A stretch of DNA of 64,000 nt, taken from NCBI GenBank assembly GCA_905203555.1, contig CAJKWK010000009.1, positions 1 to 64,000 of the forward strand, given 5' to 3'. Position numbers and translations under genes: made by a program. The DNA comes from an uncultured Lachnospiraceae bacterium (GTDB lineage: Bacteria > Bacillota > Clostridia > Lachnospirales > Lachnospiraceae). The notes beneath the pieces are model-generated. The model was not told the DNA's origin and made no database searches. It worked only from the letters and a program-made list of their open reading frames with translations. This document shows positions 41,796 to 50,756 of this stretch, piece after piece. Position 1 is the first letter of the stretch. Every line of letters starts with the position of its first letter.

Positions 41796-43816
41796 ATAAC
41801 GGAATGTTTTCCCATATTCAATACTACTTCACCGTTCTCAACGATGTATTCGTCATATTCCGTCGTGTACCCTTCTTCGTAAGAATACATTAGACGCTGC
41901 ATCCGTCCTTTCAGCGGCACTTCCGCCTTCCAGACCGGAATCGTCACTTCCTTCAGCTCTTTGCTGTTATTCAGCACAACAACAATCTGTTCTTCGCCGC
42001 GAAATCTTCCATAAGTCAATATATTATCTTCCCAACGCAGCATCCGCAGAGAGCCGGTACGAATCACCGGATTCTCTTTATGAATCCGGATCATTTCCTT
42101 ATGAAATGCGATCATCTCCTGATCCTCATGTCCCCAGGGATACGTCCTCCGGTTATCCGGATCCGTAAATCCACAGACACCGGCTTCATCTCCATAATAT
42201 ATAGTCGGCGCACCAACCCAGGTCATCTGCACAGCAACTGCCTCCCGCATAACCGCCGGATTGACTCCTTCGCTTGCAGCCTTAACTCCCATTTCCCCCA
42301 CGCGACCCACAATGTGGTTCGTCCGCGTCAGGAAACGAGAATGATCATGATTGGACAATTCATTCATCGCCGTCTGAATTGACGGTGTCATCATGCACGC
42401 CATATGATGATTCATGGAACGCACAAAATTATCTGCATTTCCCCACAGATCTTTCCGCCGCTCATCACTATGTTTCTCCATACCGGTCAAAAACCATGTG
42501 AGCGGTTCCATAAATGCGTCATAATTCATCACGCTGTCCCACTCGTCTCCCATCAGCCATTCAGACGGATCTCCATAGTGTTCAGCCAAAATCAATGCAT
42601 CCGGCCGCACGCTTTTGACCACTTTCCGAAATTCCTTCCAGAATAAATGATTATACTCATTCGAGAATCCCAGATCTGCTGCCACATCCAGCCGCCATCC
42701 ATCCACATTATACGGTGGAGAAACCCACTTTTTTGCAATTTCTAATATATACTGTTCTAACTTCGGAGAATCTTCATAATCCAGCTTTGGCAGGGTATCA
42801 TGTCCCCACCAGCCATCATATCTTCCATTATACGGCCAATCCCCTTCTTTTGCATCAAAGAAATTAAAAAAACTTCGATACGGACTATCCGCACAAACAT
42901 AGGCGCCCTTTTCATATCCGTCCAGATTCTCATAGAGCCGTTCCCGGTCCATCCATTTGTTAAAGGATCCACAGTGATTAAACACACCGTCTATAATCAC
43001 ACGCATCCCCCGCCTGTGCATCTCATCCACAAGTCTTGCAAACAACGCATTGCTGGCTTCCAGATTCGCCGGATCCCCCGTCCGTTTCTGATACATCGAA
43101 GCCTGCTTATTATCCAAAACACCTTCCGGCAGCGCCTCTCCGCCATCCGCCACAATTTTTCCATAATGAGGATCGATATAATCATAATCCTGAATATCAT
43201 ACTTATGATTGGACGGTGACACAAACAATGGGTTGAAATAGATCACTTCAACCCCTAAATCTTCTAAATAATCCAGTTTATCCAATACTCCCTGCAGATC
43301 CCCGCCATAAAACCGGCGAACATCCATTGCCGATGGCGGACTCATCCAGTCCGTAACCTGCTGACATGGCTCTCCGATATAAATGTATTCCCGATCCTGC
43401 ACATCATTGGACGAATCTCCATTGTAAAAACGATCTACAAAAATCTGATACATGACAGCGCCTTTTGCCCAGTCCGGAGTCGAAAATCCCGGCATGATCT
43501 GAAAATGATACATCTCAATCATAGAATCCGACACTCCGCACTGATTATAATAGCAGGAATCCTCACCGTCATTGACCCGGAAACAGTACGAAAAAAGTTC
43601 CGTCTCCAACTGCCACTGAATCTCATAATAATCAAACATTCCTTTTGAAAAGGAGCGTCTCATCAGAAACTCTCCCTTTCCCGGAACGACCAGATATACT
43701 TCCTCAACATCCTCTTTTGCTGTTCGAAAACGCAGCGCTACCGCCTCATTCTGCCCCGGTTCTGCCGGTATTACATACGATTCCGTTCCATCGCAGAACA
43801 ATGCTTTTCTATTCAT
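41753..43816 (-). CDS. Glycoside hydrolase family 13 protein (neopullulanase/cyclomaltodextrinase type)
   Basis: A 687-residue alpha-amylase-superfamily enzyme without a signal peptide. A 120-residue N-terminal beta domain precedes the barrel. Conserved regions are DGVFNHCG, the nucleophile in GWRLDVAADLG, the acid/base Glu in LILAEHYGD and the Asp in LSNHDHSR. Such cytoplasmic enzymes degrade maltodextrins, cyclodextrins or pullulan. Its ATG overlaps the ftsH stop by 8 bases with AGAGGAG upstream, an unusual coupling of a carbohydrate enzyme to ftsH. Extension to 43849 is rejected. Confidence 0.93.
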   Translation of the reverse strand: MNRKALFCDGTESYVIPAEPGQNEAVALRFRTAKEDVEEVYLVVPGKGEFLMRRSFSKGMFDYYEIQWQLETELFSYCFRVNDGEDSCYYNQCGVSDSMIEMYHFQIMPGFSTPDWAKGAVMYQIFVDRFYNGDSSNDVQDREYIYIGEPCQQVTDWMSPPSAMDVRRFYGGDLQGVLDKLDYLEDLGVEVIYFNPLFVSPSNHKYDIQDYDYIDPHYGKIVADGGEALPEGVLDNKQASMYQKRTGDPANLEASNALFARLVDEMHRRGMRVIIDGVFNHCGSFNKWMDRERLYENLDGYEKGAYVCADSPYRSFFNFFDAKEGDWPYNGRYDGWWGHDTLPKLDYEDSPKLEQYILEIAKKWVSPPYNVDGWRLDVAADLGFSNEYNHLFWKEFRKVVKSVRPDALILAEHYGDPSEWLMGDEWDSVMNYDAFMEPLTWFLTGMEKHSDERRKDLWGNADNFVRSMNHHMACMMTPSIQTAMNELSNHDHSRFLTRTNHIVGRVGEMGVKAASEGVNPAVMREAVAVQMTWVGAPTIYYGDEAGVCGFTDPDNRRTYPWGHEDQEMIAFHKEMIRIHKENPVIRTGSLRMLRWEDNILTYGRFRGEEQIVVVLNNSKELKEVTIPVWKAEVPLKGRMQRLMYSYEEGYTTEYDEYIVENGEVVLNMGKHSVIVMKTILNEEECFE

Positions 43817-45647
43817 AAATCTCCTCTTTTTCCTCAAACAGCGCTTCAAATTCGCTGCGTGTAATCTTCTCTTTTTCTAACAAAAGAATCGCACATGCAT
43901 CCAATACTGCATGATACTCCTGCAAAATTTTTCTTGCCTTCGTATAACATTCATCAATGATCCGTTTCACTTCTTCATCAATCGTTCCGGCAACCTTCTC
44001 TCCATATCCTCTGGAGGTGTGTCCGAAGTCCCGACCGATAAACACTTCATCACTGTCGTTATCATAATTGATCAGTCCCAGACGCTCTGACATACCAAAC
44101 TTTGTGATCATAGATTTTGCAATCGCTGTTGCCTGCTTAATATCCTGGGATGCACCAGTTGTAATATCATCAAAAACTTCTTCCTCAGCAACACGTCCGC
44201 CCAGTGAAACGGTAATCTCCTGCAGCATCTGTCCTTTTGTATTAAACATATCATCCTTTTCCGGCAACGGCATCGTATAACCGCCGGCACCGCCCGTCGG
44301 TACAATCGATACGCTATATACCGGTCCCACATCCGGAAGTACATGGAACAAGATTGCATGACCTGCTTCATGATAAGCAGTAATCCGGCGCTCTTTCTCT
44401 GACACGATCCGGCTCTTCTTCTCCGGACCGATGCCCACCTTCACAAACGCATGACGGATATCCGCCTGCTGAATATAAACATGACTCTCCTTTGCCGCAA
44501 GAATCGCCGCCTCATTCAGAAGATTTTCCAGATCTGCTCCGGTAAATCCAGCTGTCGTCTGTGCAATCTGTTTCAAATCCACATCATCACCAAGTGGTTT
44601 ATTTTTTGCATGAACCTTGAGGATTTCCTCACGACCCCCGACATCCGGACGCCCTACGATAACGTTTCGGTCAAAACGTCCCGGACGCAAAATCGCCGGA
44701 TCCAGAATATCCTTTCGGTTGGTTGCTGCCATTACGATAATACCTTCATTGACACCAAATCCATCCATCTCCACAAGCAGCTGATTCAATGTCTGTTCTC
44801 TCTCATCATGACCGCCGCCGAGTCCGCTGCCTCGTCTTCTTGCAACCGCATCAATCTCATCAATAAAAATAATACAAGGCGCATTCTTCTTTGCATCCTG
44901 GAACAGATCCCTTACACGAGATGCTCCGACACCTACAAACATTTCCACAAAATCAGAACCGGAAATGCTGAAAAACGGTACCCCGGCTTCACCGGCAACT
45001 GCCTTTGCCAGCAATGTCTTACCTGTTCCCGGAGGACCCTCCAGCAAAACACCTTTCGGGATTCTCGCTCCCACCTGAATGTATTTCTTTGGAGCCTTCA
45101 GAAAATCAACAATCTCCTCCAGTTCCTCTTTTTCTTCCTTTAATCCTGCAACATCTGCAAACGTTACCTTTTTATCCTCCGGACCGCTCATTCTGGCGCG
45201 GCTTTTTCCAAAATTCATCGCTTTTGCATTGCCACCGCCGCCCTGACGATTCATCAGCATAAACAATAAAAAGATTCCCACTACGACAATCAATGCCGGA
45301 AGTACTGCAGTCATTACCCAGCTGTCTTCTTTTATATTTCCCAGATGATAAGGATATTTATTTTCTTTCAGAAAATCCTGAACCTCATTTACATCGGACA
45401 CATACACCTGTTTGACGTCTCCGCTCTCTTTCATTGAAATTGTTACCACACCTGTCGGAGCAGTCTTATTCTGAGAAATATACACTTCATCCACAAGATT
45501 GTCCTCGATCGCCTCTTCAAAGACAGCATACGTAATCTCCTGTCCCTGCTGCTGCATTCTTCCCATATACCACAGGGTTCCGAGAACAAACACAACAAAG
45601 ATGATGAATGGAAGTCCACTCATCCCTCGCTTTTTATTATCGTTCAA
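43809..45647 (-). CDS. ftsH: ATP-dependent zinc metalloprotease FtsH
   Basis: A 612-residue membrane AAA+ protease that degrades misfolded and regulatory membrane proteins. Two membrane helices (about 10-26 and 112-132) flank an extracytoplasmic domain. The AAA module has Walker A GPPGTGKT, Walker B IIFIDEIDA and the second region of homology (ATNRKDILDPAILRPGRFD); the protease has HEAGH. The start codon is TTG at 45647, with AAGGAG nine bases upstream, and the reading frame fixes it. It follows hpt by 16 bases, as in B. subtilis. Confidence 0.97.
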   Translation of the reverse strand: MNDNKKRGMSGLPFIIFVVFVLGTLWYMGRMQQQGQEITYAVFEEAIEDNLVDEVYISQNKTAPTGVVTISMKESGDVKQVYVSDVNEVQDFLKENKYPYHLGNIKEDSWVMTAVLPALIVVVGIFLLFMLMNRQGGGGNAKAMNFGKSRARMSGPEDKKVTFADVAGLKEEKEELEEIVDFLKAPKKYIQVGARIPKGVLLEGPPGTGKTLLAKAVAGEAGVPFFSISGSDFVEMFVGVGASRVRDLFQDAKKNAPCIIFIDEIDAVARRRGSGLGGGHDEREQTLNQLLVEMDGFGVNEGIIVMAATNRKDILDPAILRPGRFDRNVIVGRPDVGGREEILKVHAKNKPLGDDVDLKQIAQTTAGFTGADLENLLNEAAILAAKESHVYIQQADIRHAFVKVGIGPEKKSRIVSEKERRITAYHEAGHAILFHVLPDVGPVYSVSIVPTGGAGGYTMPLPEKDDMFNTKGQMLQEITVSLGGRVAEEEVFDDITTGASQDIKQATAIAKSMITKFGMSERLGLINYDNDSDEVFIGRDFGHTSRGYGEKVAGTIDEEVKRIIDECYTKARKILQEYHAVLDACAILLLEKEKITRSEFEALFEEKEEIYE

Positions 45648-45663
45648 ACCTGTTTACTCCTTC

Positions 45664-46191
45664 CTACTCTACACCTTCCACAACTCCAATATATGGAAGA
45701 TTTCTATATTTTTGTGCATAATCCAGTCCGTATCCGACTACGAAATGATCCGGAATATCAAATCCCACATAATCTACCTTCACATCACACACTCTTCGAT
45801 CCGGTTTATCCAACAGCGTACAAAGATGAATACTGTTTGGATTACGCTTTTTCAATACCTCGATCAGATAAGACAGCGTTCTTCCGGAATCAATAATATC
45901 CTCGACAATCAGAACGTCCTTTCCTTCGATCGTCTCATCCAGATCCTTCGCAATTCTGACAACACCGCTGGATGCAGTACCGTCTCCATAGCTGCTCACA
46001 CACATAAAGTCCATAGAAACCGGAACTGTGATTCTCTTTGCCAGTTCACACATAAAGAACACACCGCCCTTGAGAATACAGATCAAATGCACCTGCTTTC
46101 CGGCGTAATCCTCACTGATCTTTCTTCCAAGTTCCTCGATTCTCTTGTCTACCTCTGCTTCAGATACCAATACGCGAATTGTTTCTGCCAT
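45664..46191 (-). CDS. hpt: Hypoxanthine phosphoribosyltransferase
   Basis: A 175-residue purine salvage enzyme producing IMP or GMP. The PRPP-binding loop is VLIVEDIIDSGRTL, preceded by the flexible loop Ser-Tyr (VSSYGDGTAS), and the purine-binding VDYVGFDIPDHFVVGYGLDY is at the C terminus. It lies between tilS and ftsH, the standard Firmicutes order. Confidence 0.97.
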   Translation of the reverse strand: MAETIRVLVSEAEVDKRIEELGRKISEDYAGKQVHLICILKGGVFFMCELAKRITVPVSMDFMCVSSYGDGTASSGVVRIAKDLDETIEGKDVLIVEDIIDSGRTLSYLIEVLKKRNPNSIHLCTLLDKPDRRVCDVKVDYVGFDIPDHFVVGYGLDYAQKYRNLPYIGVVEGVE

Positions 46192-46270
46192 TTTCCTTTT
46201 CCTCCGATATTTTCTTTTGTTTTCTTATTGTGATTGTTCCCTCCGACACACGCGCCGCCTCAATCTTCCT

Positions 46271-47671
46271 CTACATCTGTTCAACCTCAATCTGCAGAAT
46301 ACGTGTTGTCTGAGCGTGAACCTGATACAACGTACTCATCCGGTGTCCCACGATCCAGACAATCCGGTCTTCCTCTGCGATCAGAGGAATCTCTCCTCTC
46401 TGACCAGCCGGTATCTTTTCATTCACAAACCATGCTTTCAGCTTCTGCCGGTGACCTTCCTTATCTATCACGATACTGTCACCGCTTTCTCTTCCTCTGA
46501 GCTTCAGACACGAATGTATTATATCATAATCAAACCATTTCGTGTATAGTTTTTGCGGAATCTCTGAGACTTTCCACCCATCCTCTTTTTCCAGAATCCG
46601 GCAGGTGATCTTAAGATTCTTTTCCGGCACGACTGTCACCCCCGGAATCTGCAAGATCTTTTCAAAGGCAGTCACTGCCATCTGATTTTTTTCCAGCAAT
46701 ACCCCTGCATATCTCCGGACCGCTCGAATCTTTCCCGGCAGATCGCGGCGTTTTCCCACCTGATTCTCAAACAGCTCCCGTACCGCCTCCACATGGGTGC
46801 GCGCCAGATCTCTGCAAGTCCCGGCAGTCTGCTGCACGCAATGATAAATCACTTCATCCTGCAAAAACACCGGCAGCTCCCGCCATGATTTCTCAATAAT
46901 TTCCAGAGCATCCCTTTCCGCATCCCGCATCACACACTTTTGAACAGCTTTCTTCGTTTCTTCTTCGGCAAATTCCCGGAGCATACACATCTGCTCCATC
47001 GTTTCATTCATATGCCGGATTGCCGCCAAATTGACCTCATTTTCCAAAATCGGAAGCACCTGATGCCGCAGTTTATTCCTTGTATACGCAGTCTCTAAAT
47101 TAGTCTGATCAATACAGTAATCCTGTCCCTGCTCTTCCAAAAACCGCTCAATTTCCCGGCGTTCCAGACAAAGAAGCGGGCGAATCCACACCCCATTTAC
47201 GGGACGGATTCCGCACATCCCATGCAGTCCCGTTCCCCGCGCCAGATTCCAGAGCAATGTCTCTGCATTGTCATTTTGATGGTGTGCCAGCGCAATACGG
47301 TTTCCTCCATATTTTTCCAGAACACTTTGAAAAGCCTCACGGCGTACCTCCCGCCCTGCTTCCTCCAGAGATTGTTTCCGTTTCCCGGCAATTAATTCCA
47401 GATCTACTCGAAAAATTTCCAAAGGAACCTGATATTTTTCACACAGCTCCACAACAAATCGTTCATCCGCATCCGCATCCGCTCCACGCAGACCATGATT
47501 GATATGCACCGCCGTCAATGAAAATGCTTTTTGTTCCTGCAGCATTAAAAGCACGAAAAACAGGCATACCGAATCTGGTCCGCCCGATATACCTGCAACT
47601 ACACTATCCCCATCTTTTATCATCTGATATTTTTCTATATATGCATCCACTTTATCTATCAATTTCATCAT
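46271..47671 (-). CDS. tilS: tRNA(Ile)-lysidine synthetase
   Basis: A 466-residue enzyme that converts C34 of tRNA-Ile(CAU) to lysidine, needed to decode AUA. The PP-loop GISGGPDSV is near residue 26, with HINHGLRG and RNKLRHQVLP later, then the C-terminal substrate-binding domains. Two adjacent ATG codons (47671 and 47668) could start it. No Shine-Dalgarno sequence is seen; a good promoter ends seven bases before the first ATG, so the message may be leaderless. Confidence 0.95.
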   Translation of the reverse strand: MMKLIDKVDAYIEKYQMIKDGDSVVAGISGGPDSVCLFFVLLMLQEQKAFSLTAVHINHGLRGADADADERFVVELCEKYQVPLEIFRVDLELIAGKRKQSLEEAGREVRREAFQSVLEKYGGNRIALAHHQNDNAETLLWNLARGTGLHGMCGIRPVNGVWIRPLLCLERREIERFLEEQGQDYCIDQTNLETAYTRNKLRHQVLPILENEVNLAAIRHMNETMEQMCMLREFAEEETKKAVQKCVMRDAERDALEIIEKSWRELPVFLQDEVIYHCVQQTAGTCRDLARTHVEAVRELFENQVGKRRDLPGKIRAVRRYAGVLLEKNQMAVTAFEKILQIPGVTVVPEKNLKITCRILEKEDGWKVSEIPQKLYTKWFDYDIIHSCLKLRGRESGDSIVIDKEGHRQKLKAWFVNEKIPAGQRGEIPLIAEEDRIVWIVGHRMSTLYQVHAQTTRILQIEVEQM

Positions 47672-47677
47672 ATGTAA

Positions 47678-47706
47678 ACTATACTCAATTTTCAGCAAAA
47701 ATGCAA
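47678..47706 (-). promoter_or_regulatory. Promoter directly abutting tilS
   Basis: TTGCAT, a 17-base spacer and TATAGT on the minus strand. The -10 box ends seven bases before the first tilS ATG, so transcription should start at or next to the initiation codon. Confidence 0.65.
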
Positions 47707-47710
47707 GGCA

Positions 47711-49108
47711 TCACTTTTCCCAGACGCCCACTACCAAAACAGTCATATCATCCTCCGGCTCTTTCCCTGTCCAGTTGAGCACCTGCTGCAAAATATGATG
47801 CGCCATTTCTTTCGGATTGATCATCGCCGTCCCTTGAATAATGGTTTCCAAAAGCACATCCTGTTCCCCTACCGGAAGTGCATCCAGCACTCCATCCGTA
47901 ACCATGATCACAAAATCTCCATCTTCCAGTTTTCGGACAACAGAATCCAGTTCTAATTTATGCACAACCCCGATCGGAAGACTGGTCGAGCTGAGGTGCT
48001 CCACTTTTCCTCCATGTTTAATAAATGTTGAGGAGGCGCCTGCCTTAATAATCTCACACGTTCCCGTATAGAGATCAAACACACTCATATCCACTGTCGA
48101 ATAATGGATTTCTTCTCTTCCTAATACCAGCGTAGTATTAATCATCTGAATGGCTGTCTTTTCCGGAAACCCGGCTTCCAGCAATTCTTCCAAAAGTTCA
48201 ATGACCAGCGTACTTTCCTTGCATGCACGCTCGCCGGATCCCATTCCATCGGACAACGCTGCACTCTGTCTGCCTCCCGGAAGATCCATCATTGTAAAAT
48301 TATCCCCGGAAATCTTGCTGCATCCTTTCCCGATCCTTGCCACTCCCTGCAGCGTATAAAATGCAGGCCCTTCCAAGCAGAGCACCGTCACATACTCTTT
48401 GCCCAGCGTCTGAAACGGATTGCCCTCAGGTATGAGCCTATGCCCGGTGATCCATGAAATCTCTCTGCAAATCTCCTGAAACGTCACACATTTTTCCTGT
48501 ATTGCCCTTGCAGTAATATGAACCTCGTATTTTCCTTCTCTATTCAGAAAAAAATTGGTATACAGTACCCTTACGCCCTTTCTCTTTAATCCGGAAACAA
48601 TCTTTTTCTCCATTCTCTCGTCTGTGAACATACTTTTTTCCAGCTCCCGGGTAGTCACCCGCAGCATTTCTGCAAACGTGTCCATTTGGATCGCGCATCC
48701 TTCCCGGCTCTGAACAATCCGATTCATCCACATCATATTTTGTCTTGCATCGTGAAACGCCTCCAGCATCTCACGCAAAAATCGCGGCGCCATCAGGCAT
48801 CGCTGCTGCAATTTCCGTTTCGTCTCCATATTCAGTTCCGTTCCGTAATGATCTGCCGCAGACAGGATCTCGTATCCCATCTGATACGTATGTACAAAAT
48901 TCTCCCCCCAGCACCAGCTGCATTTTTCACACTGTCCGCATACCCTCTCTTTTACGCGGTCAAACATCCCATCTACTTCTTCACCTGTAAATGCTTTCTT
49001 CTTTTCCTCCATCATCAAAAACGTCTGCGACAATTGTTTCACCGAATCTGCAAATCGTTCAATCTGCGCTACATACGGACTTGTATACAACGCCTGTCCC
49101 TTATCCAT
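47711..49108 (-). CDS. SpoIIE-type PP2C phosphatase without the membrane domain
   Basis: A 465-residue protein matching domains II and III of SpoIIE, the phosphatase that activates sigma F in the forespore. The PP2C core has SDGMGSG, VTDGVLDA and PEDDMTV, so the metal-binding aspartates are present. Near the N terminus cysteines 57, 60, 63 and 66 form a regular CxxCxxCxxC cluster. The ten-helix membrane region of B. subtilis SpoIIE (827 residues) is absent, and the start is firm (AGGAGG upstream). It occupies the spoIIE position between divIC and tilS. Confidence 0.88.
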   Translation of the reverse strand: MDKGQALYTSPYVAQIERFADSVKQLSQTFLMMEEKKKAFTGEEVDGMFDRVKERVCGQCEKCSWCWGENFVHTYQMGYEILSAADHYGTELNMETKRKLQQRCLMAPRFLREMLEAFHDARQNMMWMNRIVQSREGCAIQMDTFAEMLRVTTRELEKSMFTDERMEKKIVSGLKRKGVRVLYTNFFLNREGKYEVHITARAIQEKCVTFQEICREISWITGHRLIPEGNPFQTLGKEYVTVLCLEGPAFYTLQGVARIGKGCSKISGDNFTMMDLPGGRQSAALSDGMGSGERACKESTLVIELLEELLEAGFPEKTAIQMINTTLVLGREEIHYSTVDMSVFDLYTGTCEIIKAGASSTFIKHGGKVEHLSSTSLPIGVVHKLELDSVVRKLEDGDFVIMVTDGVLDALPVGEQDVLLETIIQGTAMINPKEMAHHILQQVLNWTGKEPEDDMTVLVVGVWEK

Positions 49109-49164
49109 TTGGCATCCTCCTGTTCTCCTTCATACTCCACATCAAGTTGTTTCCTTCGATACTC

Positions 49165-49200
49165 AAAACAGTCCGACGGAATGTTTTATCGCATGCATGG
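49165..49200. repeat. Terminator-associated 35-bp element, copy C
   Basis: AAAACAGTCCGACGGAATG followed by TTTTATCGCATGCATGG; AACAGTCCG-A-CGGAATGTT is nearly a perfect dyad. It lies directly beside the divIC terminator. Confidence 0.75.
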
Positions 49201-49248
49201 CAACAAAAAAAGAGAAACTTCCGGTTCTGCTCCCAAAGCTTCTCTTTT
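49201..49248 (-). terminator. Terminator after divIC
   Basis: AAAAGAGAAGCTT pairs with AAGTTTCTCTTTT (one mismatch) around 14 bases and leads into a run of seven T on the minus strand. Confidence 0.8.
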
Positions 49249-49275
49249 GTATATTCCTTTATTTGATTGTCTGCC

Positions 49276-49614
49276 CTACTGCGCCGGCTTAAAGATGATC
49301 TCATTTGGATCTACCAGTCCGAGCTTATCCTCTGCCACATCCTTGATATACTCATCTGTCTTCACGTACGCCTCGTATTCTTCCACTTCTTTCGCACGTG
49401 CCTTTTCTTCCTCAATCTGTGCCTTCAGTTCTGCTTCCTGCTGCTTGTATACCTTATTCTTACGATACAGACCTACTGCATTCACAGATAATGTACCTGT
49501 CAGCAAAATCAAAATCGCAGTAATGACTATAACACTTCTCTTATGCTGTCTCAGTACCGACGAACGCTTACGAACACGCCGCTCCGTCGGATTTTTCTTT
49601 CTCTTTTCGTTCAT
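49276..49614 (-). CDS. divIC: Septum formation initiator (DivIC/FtsB family)
   Basis: A 112-residue bitopic division protein. A basic cytoplasmic N terminus is followed by one membrane helix (about 27-47), a coiled coil (about 50-85, KQQEAELKAQIEEEKARAKEVEEYEA) and the family C terminus DVAEDKLGLVDPNEIIF. It acts with FtsL and DivIB in septal peptidoglycan synthesis. Its place between yabQ and the spoIIE-like gene supports the assignment to divIC. Confidence 0.92.
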   Translation of the reverse strand: MNEKRKKNPTERRVRKRSSVLRQHKRSVIVITAILILLTGTLSVNAVGLYRKNKVYKQQEAELKAQIEEEKARAKEVEEYEAYVKTDEYIKDVAEDKLGLVDPNEIIFKPAQ

Positions 49615-49673
49615 TTAAACTCACCCATTTAATTAATCCCTTTTACAAGCTCCCCTTGCTTATCATATTTATT

Positions 49674-50006
49674 TTATCGGGTTTCCCCCCGTTTTTCAAG
49701 GCTTTTCTTCCATTTCAGAAAGAGTTTTTTTAGTGTTTTTTTTACAAAATATGCGGTCCCGTCTCCACATACAATACCTAGTACGAAAAACCATCTCACA
49801 CTGCCATATGTTGTATAATACATCTGTCGAAACACATACGCACTCATTGCCAGCCAATACAAAAGATCTTCCATATTGACCGCCGCAACAGAATGTGGAA
49901 TCAATTTACGAAATAATTTCAGCCACTGATAGCACGAAAAGGTCACAACCCCTGTCAGCCCTGCGTAAAGAAAGATCATTGCTTCATTTCCGATTCCAAG
50001 CATCAT
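49674..50006 (-). CDS. yabQ: Spore cortex biosynthesis protein YabQ
   Basis: A 110-residue membrane protein with about three hydrophobic segments, matching the conserved part of YabQ (EDLLYWLAMSAYVFRQMYYTTYGSVRWFFVLGI). B. subtilis YabQ is near 210 residues, so this is a short form. YabQ and YabP are needed for the spore cortex. Assigned mainly from its position between yabP and divIC and from the motif. Confidence 0.88.
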   Translation of the reverse strand: MMLGIGNEAMIFLYAGLTGVVTFSCYQWLKLFRKLIPHSVAAVNMEDLLYWLAMSAYVFRQMYYTTYGSVRWFFVLGIVCGDGTAYFVKKTLKKLFLKWKKSLEKRGETR

Positions 50007-50015
50007 ATTCCTGAC

Positions 50016-50303
50016 CTACTTAAACAGTCTGGAAAAGAAACTGTCTCCCTGCCGTCCCGGCTGATGCTCTGCACTGGAATACGCAAAACTATCGATATTC
50101 CCGGACAGATCCACCTCACCCTTCTCTACATTCAGGCGGTTCACATGCAAGTCCGTTCCCTTTACCATCAGCATCCCCTGCTCCGTTTCCAGCAATATTT
50201 CATTCAGATCAAACGAAAGTACATCCAACACCCCGGTGACCATACTTGTTCTTCGATTATTTACAACCAGCTTATGCATTTTTGCAATCTGTCGTTCCTC
50301 CAT
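50016..50303 (-). CDS. yabP: Spore cortex biosynthesis protein YabP
   Basis: A 95-residue YabP/YqfC-family protein: HKLVVNNRRTSMVTGVLDVLSFDLNEILLETEQGMLMVKGTDLHVNRL, typical of the family, then GEVDLSGNIDSFAYS. It functions in cortex formation during sporulation. It is 9 bases upstream of yabQ. Confidence 0.92.
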   Translation of the reverse strand: MEERQIAKMHKLVVNNRRTSMVTGVLDVLSFDLNEILLETEQGMLMVKGTDLHVNRLNVEKGEVDLSGNIDSFAYSSAEHQPGRQGDSFFSRLFK

Positions 50304-50379
50304 CCAGATTCTCCTTTCATTGATACACGAACTTCTTTATCCTCTGTATCACATATATATGAATAGGAGCATCCGAATA

Positions 50380-50619
50380 TTACAGATAGCGGAACAGATC
50401 TTTTGCCTCTTCTTTTTTCGTCGTATCCTGCAGATCCAGCACTTCCACCTTCACCGTCTTTGTACCAAACTGAATCTCAATAATATCTCCGACCTTCACC
50501 TTTACCGATGCCTTGGCAACCGTTCCGTTCACAAGAACTCTGCCCGCATCACAAGCCTCATTCGCCACTGTTCTCCGCTTGATCAAACGGGATACCTTCA
50601 AAAACTTATCCAGTCTCAT
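50380..50619 (-). CDS. rqcP: RNA-binding S4-domain protein RqcP (YabO)
   Basis: A 79-residue S4 protein of the Hsp15 family. The S4 fold reads MRLDKFLKVSRLIKRRTVANEACDAGRVLVNG, then VKVGDIIEI. In B. subtilis this gene (yabO) encodes RqcP, which assists RqcH in tailing stalled nascent chains. GAGGAG precedes the ATG at 50619. mutS2 (rqcU) is also in the window, so two ribosome-quality-control genes are present. Confidence 0.92.
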   Translation of the reverse strand: MRLDKFLKVSRLIKRRTVANEACDAGRVLVNGTVAKASVKVKVGDIIEIQFGTKTVKVEVLDLQDTTKKEEAKDLFRYL

Positions 50620-50661
50620 ATCATTCTCCTCTTTTTCTTCCACTTTTATCTGCTTTGATCT

Positions 50662-50704
50662 ATATAACAGAAAAGCAGGGGAACCCCCTGCTTTTCTGTT
50701 ATAT
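50662..50704. terminator. Perfect 20-bp hairpin after hup
   Basis: A perfect 20-bp inverted repeat with a three-base loop. The T-rich half of the stem replaces a separate T tract, so it is read as terminator or processing site for hup, and possibly as a barrier before rqcP. Confidence 0.7.
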
Positions 50705-50756
50705 TAAATTCCACTGAACTCAAAAACATTGAAGTCTCGTTTTCGAGGCTTTGCAA

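Noticed and set aside
49165..49260. Small plus-strand protein starting MFYRMHGNKK at the 35-bp element
   Set aside because: Three copies share only the first dozen codons, then diverge through terminator hairpins; no ribosome binding site. DNA-level conservation explains it better.
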